A stretch of 23,096 nucleotides of DNA from Phaeoceros laevis (taxonomy: Eukaryota; Anthocerotophyta; Anthocerotopsida; Notothyladales): NCBI GenBank assembly GCA_049999765.1, contig JBNGIQ010009421.1:1-23096 (forward strand), given 5' to 3'. The translations under genes and the position numbers were made by a program. Below, in pieces: positions 1 through 10,560 of this stretch. Positions within the stretch are counted from its first letter, which is position 1; each line of letters starts with the position of its first letter. The notes beneath the pieces are model-generated. The model was not told where the DNA came from, did not search any database, and saw only the letters and a program-made list of their open reading frames with translations.

Positions 1-431
1 CCCCTGCTTGCATCTCACCCTAGACAAAAGTGTCAATGTCAATCCAATGATTCCAATCCTTACTAAGTTTGCAAGCTTGCTGAGCTGAGTGCTGGCCGAG
101 AGAAAGAGTGAGAGGACCTACCTCTCTGCTTAGTGTCTACCCAGCACTCCCACCCAATGGCCCAGCTAGAACGCCCCAAATCTTTGCCAATGCTTGCATT
201 CATTGCATCTTGGAACGGAATAGCATGAATCGTAGGGCGACAAGAGGCGATGATGTTGAGAAGCTTGAGCTCGGTGAGAGGACATGCCCTAACCCGTCGA
301 ACCTTTGAGAACGGCCCGTTTAGTGCCCGTTTTGCATTTAATAATGTGTATGACATGCCGAAAAGGTACGGGAAAGGGCTTCAAAATTTTTTGTTAAAGA
401 AAATAAAAATTATAATTAAGCGCAACGGCTG

Positions 432-474
432 GCTGCAACGTTTGCAACATTTCAGATACCGGAAACGTTGCAGC
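432..474. repeat. 12-bp perfect inverted repeat
   Basis: GCTGCAACGTTT at 432-443 is the exact reverse complement of AAACGTTGCAGC at 463-474, with a 19-base loop. It lies in A+T-rich sequence without a recognisable gene. GCAAC motifs recur just outside it, so it may be part of a small decayed repeat. Function unknown. Confidence 0.8.
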
Positions 475-829
475 AAGGTTGCATATCTTTAGCAACGCAT
501 TTCTTGCAACTAAGTTATGGAGTATGCAAAGAGAATTTCATGTAGTCAACATGCATAAAAACATGGTTGTTATACAAAAATCTTATACAAAACCTATATG
601 AAGACCATATGAAGGCTAAGTGGAAGTGGCTTGGCCAGCACCTAATCCAACCAACAGAGAAGGAGGCAACTTGAAAGGCCTTGGATCCTACTTTGTGACT
701 ATATAATCCATCAATCGAATTCCAATGGCGTCCACGTCTTCCGAACCCTTGACTTCACAATATTAAGGCTAATAAGCATCATATTTTTTGAAGTGTTTAA
801 AGTGCTATAGCCTATATGCATAAGATTTA

Positions 830-1060
830 CTCAATCATTTCAATTATGAGGGCATAATCTTTACCAGTCCTAACAGTTAGTATAAGCAGTTTAGTCTTTG
901 TTTTATGTGCTAATGGTGAGCCTACTTAATGCTTAATTGTTTCAATTCCTACGGCATAATCATTACAAGTGATTGTGCCCTAGAAATTGAAACGATTAAG
1001 TATTAAGACAACCTAAATGCCTAGCAATTAGTCTTTGTTTATGTGCTAGTCATGAGCCCT
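830..1060. repeat. Foldback (MITE-like) element with flanking direct repeats
   Basis: The core is an inverted repeat. The arm at 932-962 pairs with 970-1000 at 27 of 31 positions around a 7-base loop, and pairing continues outward to 925 and 1007 with one more mismatch. A direct, more diverged copy of the left arm lies at 830-867. The foldback is flanked by direct repeats of about 33 bases, at 891-923 and 1028-1060, which share TTAGTCTTTGTTT and then ATGTGCTA. The structure resembles a small non-autonomous transposable element or a local repeat array. No coding capacity is visible. Confidence 0.7.
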
Positions 1061-1129
1061 TCAATTCTTGAGCCACCATATGACTACATATTAAGGGGTA
1101 GCGGAGGGCAACAAAATCGGCTAAATCGG

Positions 1130-1170
1130 CTACACGCACAAGAAATGGGCTATTCACCTTGTGCGTGTAG
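1130..1170. repeat. 13-bp perfect inverted repeat
   Basis: CTACACGCACAAG at 1130-1142 is exactly complementary to CTTGTGCGTGTAG at 1158-1170, around a 15-base loop. Just before it ATCGGCTA occurs twice in tandem. It lies close to the foldback element at 830-1060 and may belong to the same repetitive tract. No gene is associated. Confidence 0.8.
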
Positions 1171-1830
1171 TATAGGACCATGTGTTGAGGAAAATGCAAA
1201 TAAAATTTTGCTAATCCTATTCACAGCCCAATGGCATGTGGTAGAGGGATAGTGGCACATGTGAAAGCACTTCACTAAGTTCACTTTATATCCAATGTTT
1301 AACATGAGCTCACCTAAAAAGCTCCTCGGGCTGTGTAAGGTGCCATGTGTCACCATGATGTGTGTATGATTAGCTTGACACCAAACTCATTATCCCATTT
1401 ACATGTAGTTGTTTTTCACATACGTGCAAACAGTGCTCCACCATGTTCGCTCATTTCATCGGAATGGACAATCAAGATGTGAAAGCAAGGAAAGCGAGAC
1501 ACCCAACTAAACCCGTCACCGATAGCGCTTCCTCCGGTGCCACGTTAAATACAGTGGCCTGGCACGTCATCTATGGCTGTCGAGCTACCAAAATGCGAAT
1601 GGTAAGCAGCGTACATCACGACCCCGTCCATTGCAACAGTTCGAGAGTTGGAGACTGTACCCAGTGTATTCCATATGTTCGAGAGGACGGGGACTGGGAG
1701 TACCTGGATATCAATCAGGACACTTCTTTCTCAGACAGCGTTCACGGCATGATACACAAACCGGACACAGATTGTGACTAAGCAGGCATCCTTTGTGCAA
1801 GCCTGTTTTCAGAAGATAACACCTGTGGCT

Positions 1831-2248
1831 TCAGAGAACCGGACCCGACTGGCACCCTTGAATCTGTGGCTGCAGATCCTGTCGCTTTTGTTGTGAGTGA
1901 CTCGGAATGATTGCTACCGTATGCCACTGAAGGCCTCTAATGGCTGCTTGAACTGTTTGAACGGATATCCACCTCCGACTAGTCCATCGCCCCCCAGGTT
2001 TCCAGAGCATTCCGGCTCCACTTCTGGCCAGTAGCTCCCCGTCCAGCATTGGGGGGGTTGGGGGGTTGTCAAAATTGGTACCATCACTCATATCTTCACC
2101 CTCATCAAGCATGGCAGCAAAATCCAAGAAGGCTATAGCCACAATGCTGTTCCAGTTGGCTTGCTCTCCTCCTGTCTGTGAAACTACATCCCCATGCTCA
2201 AGAGTTGTTGCTCCTTTGCCACTCTGGTGTAAAAGGCTATGACCTGGC
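1831..2248 (-). pseudogene. Unrecognised coding-like exon, possibly 3' terminal
   Basis: On the minus strand a good acceptor (pyrimidines then TTTTGCAG) ends at 2249. It is followed by an open frame of about 138 codons from 2248 to a TGA at 1831. The predicted peptide is acidic in the middle, with LDFAAMLDEGEDM and then PPTPPMLDGELL, and ends in a basic, Gln-rich stretch. No known domain is recognised. It would need the last two bases of a codon from an upstream exon. The nearest coding-like block (2476-2762) ends in phase 0, so the two do not join directly: either an exon is missing or the locus is decayed. Whether it is expressed is unknown. Confidence 0.3.
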
Positions 2249-2475
2249 CTGCAAAATGAGAAGGAAAAACGTCACCATCCAGTTGATATTGAACAGAGCC
2301 AGTACCATCTCGTCATGGCACAAGCTGCCCAAAGAGATTCACATCGCTTCAACATAAACACTGGAGCATGTACATCATGAGGGAACGGCCAAGGCGTCCA
2401 AAACGTGACCTAGGTGGGCAGTCTCCGTGTTTGGTTGGCCATGCACGGACAAGGTGGGTAATCTTCTCGTCTTAC

Positions 2476-2762
2476 CCTAATAATATCCATCTGCAACCCC
2501 GGAGCATTCAACAGGTGGATGCTCATGTCTGTGGTGCAACCATAAGTGGGTGCAAGTCCTAAATCAATCTGGTGGGACTTGCTAATCTTGCTGATAATGG
2601 TGTCTGTCCTTTTACCAGAAACCTCAAGCCCAACCTTGTGTTCAGACTCGAGAATGGTGTTCGCAGTGAGATGGAGATGGAATCTACCTTGTGGGGTAGT
2701 CCCTGGTACTGGTATTACTGTCGAAGATCTCTCTGGGGGAAAGGAGGTTTCCGACAGACTCC
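2476..2762 (-). pseudogene. Unrecognised coding-like internal exon
   Basis: On the minus strand an acceptor (pyrimidine-rich, CCTTTCTAG) ends at 2763, and a strong donor AGG|GTAAGA begins at 2475. Between them is an uninterrupted frame of about 95 codons, with patches such as LESEHKVGLEVSGKRTD and IDLGLAPTYGCTTD that read like a folded protein. I do not recognise the family. Together with 1831-2248 and an open stretch at 3189-3392 (after a TTACAG acceptor) it suggests a multi-exon minus-strand gene or a degraded copy of one. Frames do not link cleanly, which favours a pseudogene or a missing exon. Confidence 0.3.
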
Positions 2763-3188
2763 CTAGAAAGGACTCAACAAAGCAGGTAAAAAAGCTGAGA
2801 GGCAGCCAGGAACAAACATGTGGCATGCATGACAGGGTTGGTATAGAGTGGTACCAGAGATAATAACACGCCACTGATCTGTAGACTAAATTGGGTGTCA
2901 GCCTGGATATGGACAAGCCCTCTTTCAGAGCCACGCTTTAGTGGCTACACAGTGCATGCTGTCTACCACTGTAGGGACACTTTACCGACTCCACTGCATC
3001 CTCCCTCCTCATCACGGAACTTTTGTCCTGAATTCATTCCATGCCATGTACCAAAACCAGCTCATTCTCTCCATCACGTGTTCTGTGCAGCGTGTCTCAA
3101 GCCCACCCAGGAATGCCCCTCCACCGCTCCTGCTTGGCGAACCGTCCAACGCTGCTTGATGAGCCAGCGACGAACATTATGCCTAGGT

Positions 3189-3392
3189 TTAGCCACCAAA
3201 CCGTCCATATGCCCGAAAGAGATCATATTCCAAACGTGACTCCACAGGCTCCAACACTTCAATCAGGCTCCCATTTTCCTTATCACTGCGCTGATCTACT
3301 TCACCAATTGGCACTTTGCGTTGCAACACCGCATTTCTGGACTGGACACAATGCCGTCCGTCCCTGGAGACAAGCTTTGCATCATAAGCAGG
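3189..3392 (-). pseudogene. Unrecognised coding-like stretch
   Basis: A minus-strand acceptor-like TTCTCGTGTTACAG ends at 3393 and is followed by 67 open codons ending at a TAA. They contain DAKLVSRDGRHCVQSRN and, later, VESRLEYDLFRAYGRFGG. Just past the stop a different frame stays open and looks coding (MDGLVAKPRHNVRRWL), as if a frameshift separates them. No family is recognised. No convincing donor in the right phase links it to the 2476-2762 block, so a decayed gene is the likelier reading. Confidence 0.25.
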
Positions 3393-4440
3393 CTGTAACA
3401 CGAGAATGTACAAGGGATCCGGTCGGTCCGGTTGACTTGCTTGCATCAGGGACAGAACCGTTATTCAGACCTGGAAGTCTCCGTTTCTGTCTCACCCCCA
3501 ACAACTGTGCAAAACAAAAGTGAGCGTGCACGCTCCCGGAAATTCCTTGGCATGGCAGCAACGCTCCAGAGCCTACCAGTTTTGTGAAATCAGATGCGCT
3601 GCCACCACCTGGTTTCTTTAATTCGGCGGCCAAGAAAGTGCGAAAATACCGCAGCGGGGCGCAAAAATGTGGCCAGAAGGCGCCTGCACTCTTCTTCTTC
3701 AACCTACCGCAAAGCCCTACCTGCTATCCCGCAGTAAACCTGACATGAGCAATCAGCTCTGGGGCCCTGGATTCCTGGCAAGGCGAGACGACGACAGGGT
3801 GCCGGATGGTGCCGAATGCATCTGAGAAACCCTAGCGATGAATGGCTGCAACGATTAAACGGTTAACCGCCAGTCTTGAAATTGGGGAAACCGGAGCCCG
3901 TCACGGCGTGTGTGACCTTTTGGTAAGAGGCACCCCCTCGCCTCTAATCCGTCGGCTCTCTCGCGTCCTTGGCACACAGGGATGGCCGACGAATGTCCTG
4001 CAAGGCGCCAGCAGTGCCTGCGTGGCATGGCGCTAGATGGAGCGTCAGCCTCATACCCCGGCGCAGCAGTTGTCTGCAGGCCAGGAGGGCTACCCACAAG
4101 GTACGTACCGCTCTGCCCCAGGAGCACTCAAGATTCTCCATCTCTCCCTCCTGAACCTTCTTCTTCTGCCGTCGGACCTGCGTAGCATGATCAGCGCAGG
4201 CCTCAGGGCAAGCACGCCGTCATTGATCGTACTTGGCATCGCTGATCGTGCTGCTACAGGTACAATCAATAGAATCGTGAATTGGTTTGTTTAACCAAAG
4301 ATCAGTGAGCAGCCAAGCTGATCGGGCCGGGTGTACACCCAAGGTGCCTCCAGCTCTGTTGACGGTTTGGTACCAACCTAGCGTGCGAGGATCGTGATTC
4401 TCCCACACATACCAGCGAGTGCTCTGACCTCTAGCTCTCC
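3393..4440. other. Spacer with an AAACCCTAG telobox-like motif
   Basis: No gene is supported. An AAACCCTAG motif at 3827-3835 matches the telobox-type element often seen near plant transcription starts, here in either orientation. The overlapping ORFs on both strands are short and show no domain. Confidence 0.4.
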
Positions 4441-4800
4441 TCCTGCTTTTGCTTGTCTGCTTGGTTGCTTGCTTCCTCGCAAGCTTCCAGATCATCCTGC
4501 TGCTCCTTGTTTGCCTGCCTGCCGTCTACATCTTCCTGTTCTTTTTCCTTCTCTCACAATGTCTTCGCCTCCCTGGGATGCTTCATGAATTCCTTCTGTC
4601 TCCTTTCGGTCGAATCTTTGGGTTATATAATTAGTACATTGCCTCCTCTACCCCATCATTCCTCCCCTCTGGAAGCCTCTGATCTCCTCTCCAGCAGCTA
4701 GCAGGCCTTTCATTTCCCTGCCCCTCCGCCTGTCCAAATCGGTGCTTCCAATCCCTAGCTATAGCTCCCTCTAGCCAGCCAGCCAGCCAGCAACTTTAGC
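4441..4800 (+). promoter_or_regulatory. Pyrimidine-rich promoter-like tract with TATA box
   Basis: A TTATATAA box at 4623-4630 is preceded and followed by strongly CT-rich sequence, as in plant promoters and 5' leaders, and transcription could begin about 30 bases downstream near 4655-4660. An (AGCC)n microsatellite follows at about 4773-4792. The next gene on this strand is the NPF transporter. If this promoter is used, the leader would be almost 1 kb and would contain upstream ORFs, the first being 38 codons at 4809-4925. Confidence 0.4.
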
Positions 4801-5422
4801 AGCCACGGATGCACCTGTGTACTGCCTGGTTGCAAGCAATCATTCTTTCAACTAGGCCCGATGTGTCTGGTCTGATCCAGGGACGGTTGCGGGAGGATTC
4901 AAGCTGTGGCCCGGTGCAGCATTAGCTGCTCTTTTTGCTCAAGCGTGCGGTGGCAGCTAGTATTCGCCAAGTAGACAACTCTCTGCTGTCTCGATAGGGG
5001 ATGATGGGAGTCCATCTTCTTCCCATTGGCGCTGTCGAGGAGGCTCTAAGTTGAAGGATCCGTGGCTCCAACCATCTCGCAGTTGACACACCACCTATAG
5101 ATGAGTGTCTGTGGTGCTTCGAGTCGTATGCGAAATCGCCCCCCAAGTGCCATCGACTCCGAGCTCGCGGCAGCTGGAGGGCTAGCATAGCTAACTTGGA
5201 GGAGTGATCTTGCCGTTGTATGCACGGGAATGCTAGCCCAACCTGGATCGAACCATCACGCAAGTGATTGAAATTGTGAACATTGTGAACACGGAGTTCC
5301 TGGTGTGACATTTATGGGCTGTGAGATCAGGGAACGTGCAGCGACTCTGATGATAGCCCTTTCCGGTTGAGATCGCTCTCAATTGCAAGAGCAGTCTCAG
5401 GAACCCCAAGGCAGCTTCCTAG

Positions 5423-5430
5423 CTATATAG
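5423..5430 (+). promoter_or_regulatory. Alternative TATA-like box for the NPF gene
   Basis: CTATATAG lies about 195 bases upstream of the proposed NPF start codon at 5623. Use of this box would give a shorter leader, starting near 5455, with only very short upstream ORFs. That makes it the more economical promoter, but the motif alone is weak evidence. Confidence 0.3.
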
Positions 5431-5622
5431 CTCAAGACAACGCAAGCTTGTCCCCCTGGAGGCGACCTACCTTTGTTCCTGCGTGTGTCGACATTTTGCC
5501 AACACCAGTGTGGGACCTCGGGATTTCAGGTTGACGATGAAGAAGAGGTGGATGTGATTTTGGGGAGGACTGGTTTGCGCATCAAGACGACGCTCGCTCC
5601 ACTACACGTCTAGCGTACAGTT

Positions 5623-8600
5623 ATGGTGAGCTGCTCGAACCCAGTCCAGAACTTTCTAGTCCAGGCTTGGTACGCATGAAGAAAGATACCTGTAGCTGGT
5701 CGCCTGCCCATCGCAGCAGCAGCATCTGTTGTTTCCATTTCCCAGCGATGAGCCCCGGCCCATTCGGGATCTACATTTTGGTTTGTGTCTAGCCTGGTCA
5801 TGCGGAAAGTCGCACGTTTAATGCTGTAACCTTGTGTCCTTGGAAGCTAGCGTGCCATTTCTACAGTTGATCCATGGCTGCACATTGCTAGCTACAAGTT
5901 TCCAAATGTCACAGAGCACTCTGGGTCCTTCTGAAGAGTGGCATGCATGCGCACTGGTGTTCAAACGATTGAGAACCCGCTCGCCATGGCATTGCAATTG
6001 ATGCATTTTTTGTCTACGCCTTGCAGGCCCCTTACATTCTAGAGGGCCATGAGAACAGCAGCAGCGCAGTTGCACCACTACAAGTCGCGGAGATCAGTGC
6101 CAACGGCAGCATCAAGCTGGTTTCTTCTGATGACCCTTCCTTCAAGGAATTGCAGCTCACTATCAATGGCTGTGATATCGACAAGGCAAAGCTGGCTACA
6201 AGTGAGGATGAGGGAGACATCACAGATGACGACATGGTTAGTGACGGAGCAGTGGATGTCCATGGCAGGCCAGTCCGCAAGTCCAAAACAGGCAGCTGGA
6301 GGGCCTGCATACCAATCTTCGGTAAGCCTTGCCAGCACAGTTTGGACCTCCACCTGTACAGACGACGAATTTATGAATTGCAGGAACCCAGCCGTTGCAA
6401 GACCCACGGTTTGCATATAACCAGCAAGTTGCTCGTGCAGGTTGCGAGGTCTGTGAAAGAGTTGCGTTCTATTCCATCACCTCCAACCTGGTCACCTACT
6501 TGACGACGGTGCTGCATGAGAATGTCGCTGACAGTGCCCGGAACGTGAATAACATCACTGGAACTACATTCCTCACTCCCTTGTTCGGTGCCTTCATTGC
6601 TGATGCATACCTTGGTCGGTTTTGGACCATCGCTGTCTTTCTCTGCGGCTACTTCCTGGTAAGGAACAACAACCTTGACCTCGTTTTCCTGCACAAACGT
6701 ATAATACAATAACATGAACCCAGAGATTCTAAGCGACTTATGTAAATTTTGGATGCAGTCTCTCATCTTCGTGACAATGGCAGTCACCCTTCCCTCTCTT
6801 AAACCTCCAATCTGCTCCCAACCATTGGACTCTAGACTATGTCCCAGGGCTTCCAAATTCCAAGTCGGATTCTTCTACTTTGCCCTCTACCTGATGGCCC
6901 TGGGCGCAGGTGGCATAAAAGCATGCGTCTCTACGTTCGCCGGGGACCAATTTGATGAAGGAGATGAGAGGGAAAGCATAAAAAAAAAGTCCTTCCCTAA
7001 TTGGTGGTTTGTCAGCATCAGTTTCGGCACTATGCTATCTGTCAGCATCTTGGTCTACCTTCAGGTGGGTTTGTGCACCCTTATCACTCCTTCCAGAGCC
7101 TCTGTGATTGATTTTTTGGGCCCACTTTACAATTGACCAGATCCTTTGACGTTCTACTCATCTGATGACCGCTCATATTTTTCTTTCCTTTCGAGAGTAA
7201 AGGAACAATACCTGGCAGCTTCTTCACTGACCATGGGGTATGTTACTGACGTCTGCTCTCCTACAGGTGCATGCAGGCTGGTCATGGGGATATGGGGCCC
7301 CTGCTGTGGTGACAGGAATCTGCACCATCCTGTTCTTGTTATCGACTCCCCGGTACAGGCATCAAATACCATCAGGAAGCCCTTTGACGAGAGTAGCCCA
7401 GGTTATATTCGCAGCGTTTCGGAAGTGGAAGGTGACTGTCCCTGTACACCAAGAGCTGCTTTATGAGGTCGAAGACAAAGAATGTTCGTCTCCTCGGTCA
7501 AGGAAACTGCCACACAGCAGCGAATTTGCGTAAGCAATCCTATTTGAATTTGCTTGTTGAAACTGAATTTCAATCAGCTGCCATCGTCCCTCTTGCTGCC
7601 TCATGAAGAAAACATATCCGTGCTCAACACTTGTATATGCAGATTTCTTGACAAGGCTGCGACTGCAACCACAGAGGATGAGTCAACGCTGATGCACGCA
7701 GCCAACGGCGATGTTCCTGTAGTGGTGACAGAAACCCCAATAGACCCGTGGCGGCTCTGCACTGTCACGCAAGTGGAGGAAGTGAAACTGCTCTTGAGAC
7801 AAATGCCCATTTGGATCACCAACCTAATGTTCTCGGCAGTGTTTGCCCAAGTCGGTACCTTATTTCTAAGCCAGGGCTCCACCATGGACAGGAGACTGGG
7901 GCCCAACTTCGAGATCCCAGCCGCATCTTTCCCACTTTTCATCACTCTCACCATCTGCATCTTCCTTCCTCTCTATGACAAGTACTTCGTGAGGTTTGCC
8001 CGTAGCTTCACTGGCGATGAAAGAGGTCTCACAATGCTGCAACGGATTGGAGTCGGTCAGGTGAGATACTACATTTCCAGCAACCTCCTCAAGCTGAGTA
8101 TGACGTTCCAAGTTTTGCAGCTTTTGCAGTAACTGTGGCTTACCCAGGGTGGAACTGTTAATGTCCAGGTGATTTCAACCATATCTATAGCCCTTGCAGC
8201 ACTCGTGGAGATAAAGAGATTGAAAGTCGCCAGAGATCACGGCCTATTGGACAAACCACACGAGGTTGTCCCTATGTCTATATTCTGGCTTCTTCCTCAA
8301 TATTGTATCACTGGCTTCTCCGAGGTATTTATTTCTGTAGGGCAGCTAGAGTTCTTCTACGACCAAGCACCTGACACCATGCGCAGCGTTGGCACTGCTC
8401 TCTACCTCAGTACTGTAGCTGTTGGTAGCTATTGTAGCAGCCTTCTTGTCACAGTTGTTACAAAGCTTACTGCCCCACACGACAGCAATGGGGGCTGGAT
8501 CGGCAACAACCTCAACAAAAGCCACCTAGACTACTTCTACTGGCTTCTCACTATTCTCAGCACTCTCAATCTCTTCATCTATGTAGCTTGCGCCCATTGG

Positions 8601-8813
8601 TACACATACAAGAATGTGCAAGGTAACTTGAGCTCCAGGAGGTCGTCAGAAAGGGCAGGATCCAAGGTAATCATCCGCTATGTGGATCCTACTACGAAGG
8701 GCATAGTTCACTATATCAATCCTGTGACAACTACAGATCTACAGAGTCAGAACAACGTTCCGCCCAAGCCGGAGAGACAAGGCCCAGACCTCTCACCCCT
8801 CCGACTTTTCTAG
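5623..8813 (+). CDS. NPF: NRT1/PTR-family (NPF) proton-coupled transporter
   Basis: A membrane transporter of the major facilitator superfamily; plant NPF members import nitrate, di/tripeptides or hormones with protons. Proposed exons: 5623-5625, 6027-6321, 6441-6658, 6759-7064, 7267-7529, 7643-8060 and 8169-8813, which join in frame to 715 residues. Family marks: VDVHGRPVRKSKTGSWRAC before helix 1, the ExxER proton-coupling motif (E102, E105, R106), LTPLFGAFIADAYLGRFWTI, FYFALYLMALGAGGIKACV, GDQFDE, and QMPIWITNLMFSAVFAQ after the long central loop (about 290-390). The fold should have 12 helices and ends in a charged tail of about 60 residues. The loop (LLYEVEDKE, SRKLPH, FLDKAA) resembles NPF8/PTR types, but the substrate cannot be read from sequence. 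The start is uncertain: ATG at 5623, separated from the rest by an intron, gives an acidic N-terminus of about 85 residues; ATG at 6234 would give 645 residues and is closer to the usual family length. Confidence 0.9.
5626..6026 (+). other. Proposed first intron of the NPF gene, directly after ATG
   Basis: ATG|GTGAGC at 5623-5631 is a good donor and TTTTTTGTCTACGCCTTGCAG, ending at 6026, a good acceptor. Splicing joins ATG to GCC CCT TAC in the frame that stays open into the transporter. An in-frame TAG at 5611 lies just upstream, so no longer N-terminus is possible in this model. Upstream of 6026 the unspliced frame has no ATG before a stop, which supports the need for either this intron or the internal ATG at 6234. 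Confidence 0.5.
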
Positions 8814-10560
8814 AATATTTTTTGAGGACACACAGGGCACAACTTGTCTGAAGGCTTCTTTGAGGAACAACTTCCGGGAGTTGGAGCTAACGAGCGAGAG
8901 TTGGTTCAAGAAGAGATTTACATACCCCCTCCAAGTGTGTTGTCTCGAAGCTTGGAGGTGCACGAGCTACAGGTGAAGCTTCGGCATCAACCACTCTCTT
9001 TATGCGGGATCTAGGTACAGCTCTTACTAGTCCAACCAGTTTCAGTCCGTAGTTTCCTTCGCCAAGGTCCTACACCTAGTGCACAGTCCAATATGATCAG
9101 ATAAAGGCAGGGTGTATCTAACACTCTTAGAGAAAGGTTACGTCTACTGATACAATACTGATGCAAGCCCTTTAGAAGATAGAACAAGGGCTTCAGAAAC
9201 TAATCAATCAGGCCCACATACCGGGCCTGTCTTGTCCTAGTATTCAAGAGCGGTTTTGGACTACCTATTATTGTGCCACAGCAATAGGTTTCACTTTGCT
9301 ATTGCTATGTCATACAGCATTCATTTGATAGCAGACCACAGAACTGTGAACCGGATGTGAACCCTGGGACTCGCATTGTAAATGGGGCAAAAAGTACCGA
9401 GTAGGAAGGTACCTGCAAACCAACCTCCAATATTCGAGACGAGACGTCTCTCCTATATTCGACAAGCACTCTACCGCTGTACAGCCTTGAAGACGCCATC
9501 TAGAGTCACCTGTAGACTAAGACTGGCATTAATTCACTATTGTCTGTAGGATACCGGTGTGCATGAGTACAATCACGTCTATCTGAACTTGTGGCACTTG
9601 ATGTCGACAGGTGCCAATAGATAAACATACTATCCATGGGCACTTTCAAAAATTCAGGACCACACGGCTGGGTTGCTCCACCGGCAGACGATCAAAGAGA
9701 ATCAAAGCCAAGCATCTAATGCAAGCCAAGAGAAAGATTTAAGGGCCAGAGCGTGACCTACCAAAAGTAGCTCATCTAGATTTTGCAAGGCAAACAGGGG
9801 CTTTCAGCTTCACACTTCAGCAAACGAGCAGAGAAGTAAGGACGTCGTCTCTAGTGGGAAGCTTGCCTGCAGGGTCCATGAAGCCGAAGGTCAAAACAAG
9901 GGACGGGACCAAAACACCCCGCAAAAAGGATGACAATTGGAGCACCAAGAACAAGCAATACAAACTCGTAACTCTGCATCAGTAAGGATGGCCCATACAG
10001 ACAGAGAGACGAGGGAAGTTGATGCACACGCTGACCTCAGAGCCTCGTCCACATCCTTACAGAGGCAGTTCGAAAAACACTTGATCTAACAGTTACACCC
10101 CAAAGAGAAATTCGGCAAGACAAACTGCGCTTTCGTTTAGCGAGCATCAAATCGGCTGTCCCTAAACCCTTTCGAATGTGACTAGCTACTGCCTAGAGCC
10201 CGCGGAAACATGGGTAATCCAAGGTCCTTCCGGTCCAATTCTTCAGATGAAAGAAGCTTTGCATCTTATTCATATGATGTCAAATTAGGAAGCGACTGTG
10301 CTTCTAAAATGTACGCGCCAAACCTGGTAACGCGGAAAGCTCTTGAGAGCTACAACTGATGCATTGTCATCCAGATCTTGCGCTCCTTCATGGCATCAGG
10401 GACATTCGCAAAAGCATTACCGGTTTCCCCACCAGGCAATGCGGTTCACCCCTCAATTGCAACGAAGCTGCTGATGTGAGACGTCCCAGCCCCCTCCCCA
10501 GAAGCCAAATTCTTCTTCCTCAGAGTGTCTGTTTATCACAACTGCGCGATACAACACCTT
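8814..10560. other. Spacer between the NPF and armadillo genes
   Basis: It contains the 3' flanks of the plus-strand NPF gene and the minus-strand armadillo gene, which point toward each other. No canonical AATAAA was found for either gene. Small hairpins occur: AGCAATAG/CTATTGCT at 9280-9306 and AGGCCC/GGGCCT near 9208-9226. A weak tRNA/SINE-like stretch lies at about 9429-9481. No coding sequence is supported. Confidence 0.5.

Larger units (their letters stand above)
1..1830. other. Gene-poor left flank
   Basis: No protein-coding gene could be supported here. The segment at about 360-1040 is A+T-rich, and the three inverted or foldback repeats listed separately are its only clear structures. 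A 112-codon ATG-initiated ORF at 1443-1781 has no recognisable motif and no visible splice or promoter context, so I do not call it a gene. Confidence 0.5.

Noticed and set aside
1443-1781. 112-codon ATG ORF on the plus strand
   Set aside because: No recognisable domain, no promoter or splice context, and codon use gives no sign of selection. It could be a short lineage-specific gene but cannot be supported.
2051-2065. G-run pair (G7-TT-G6) as a G-quadruplex
   Set aside because: Only two runs, so four clean tracts of three are not available; it encodes a Pro-rich stretch in the minus-strand frame.
3041-3523. 160-codon plus-strand ORF
   Set aside because: Composition is rich in His, Pro, Ser and Cys as in random reading. 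The minus strand of the same region looks more coding-like.
4773-4792. (AGCC)n microsatellite
   Set aside because: An ordinary short tandem repeat; noted within the promoter tract but not of separate interest.
4922-5311. 129-codon minus-strand ORF
   Set aside because: No motif, and it overlaps the probable leader or promoter region of the NPF gene; treated as chance.
6234-6236. Internal ATG as the sole NPF start
   Set aside because: Not excluded. The open frame back to a good acceptor at 6026 and an in-frame ATG at 5623 favour the longer model, but the shorter 645-residue protein fits family length and remains an alternative.
9425-9485. A functional tRNA gene on the minus strand
   Set aside because: Acceptor and anticodon stems do not pair and the B box is degenerate; kept only as a possible SINE-like relic.
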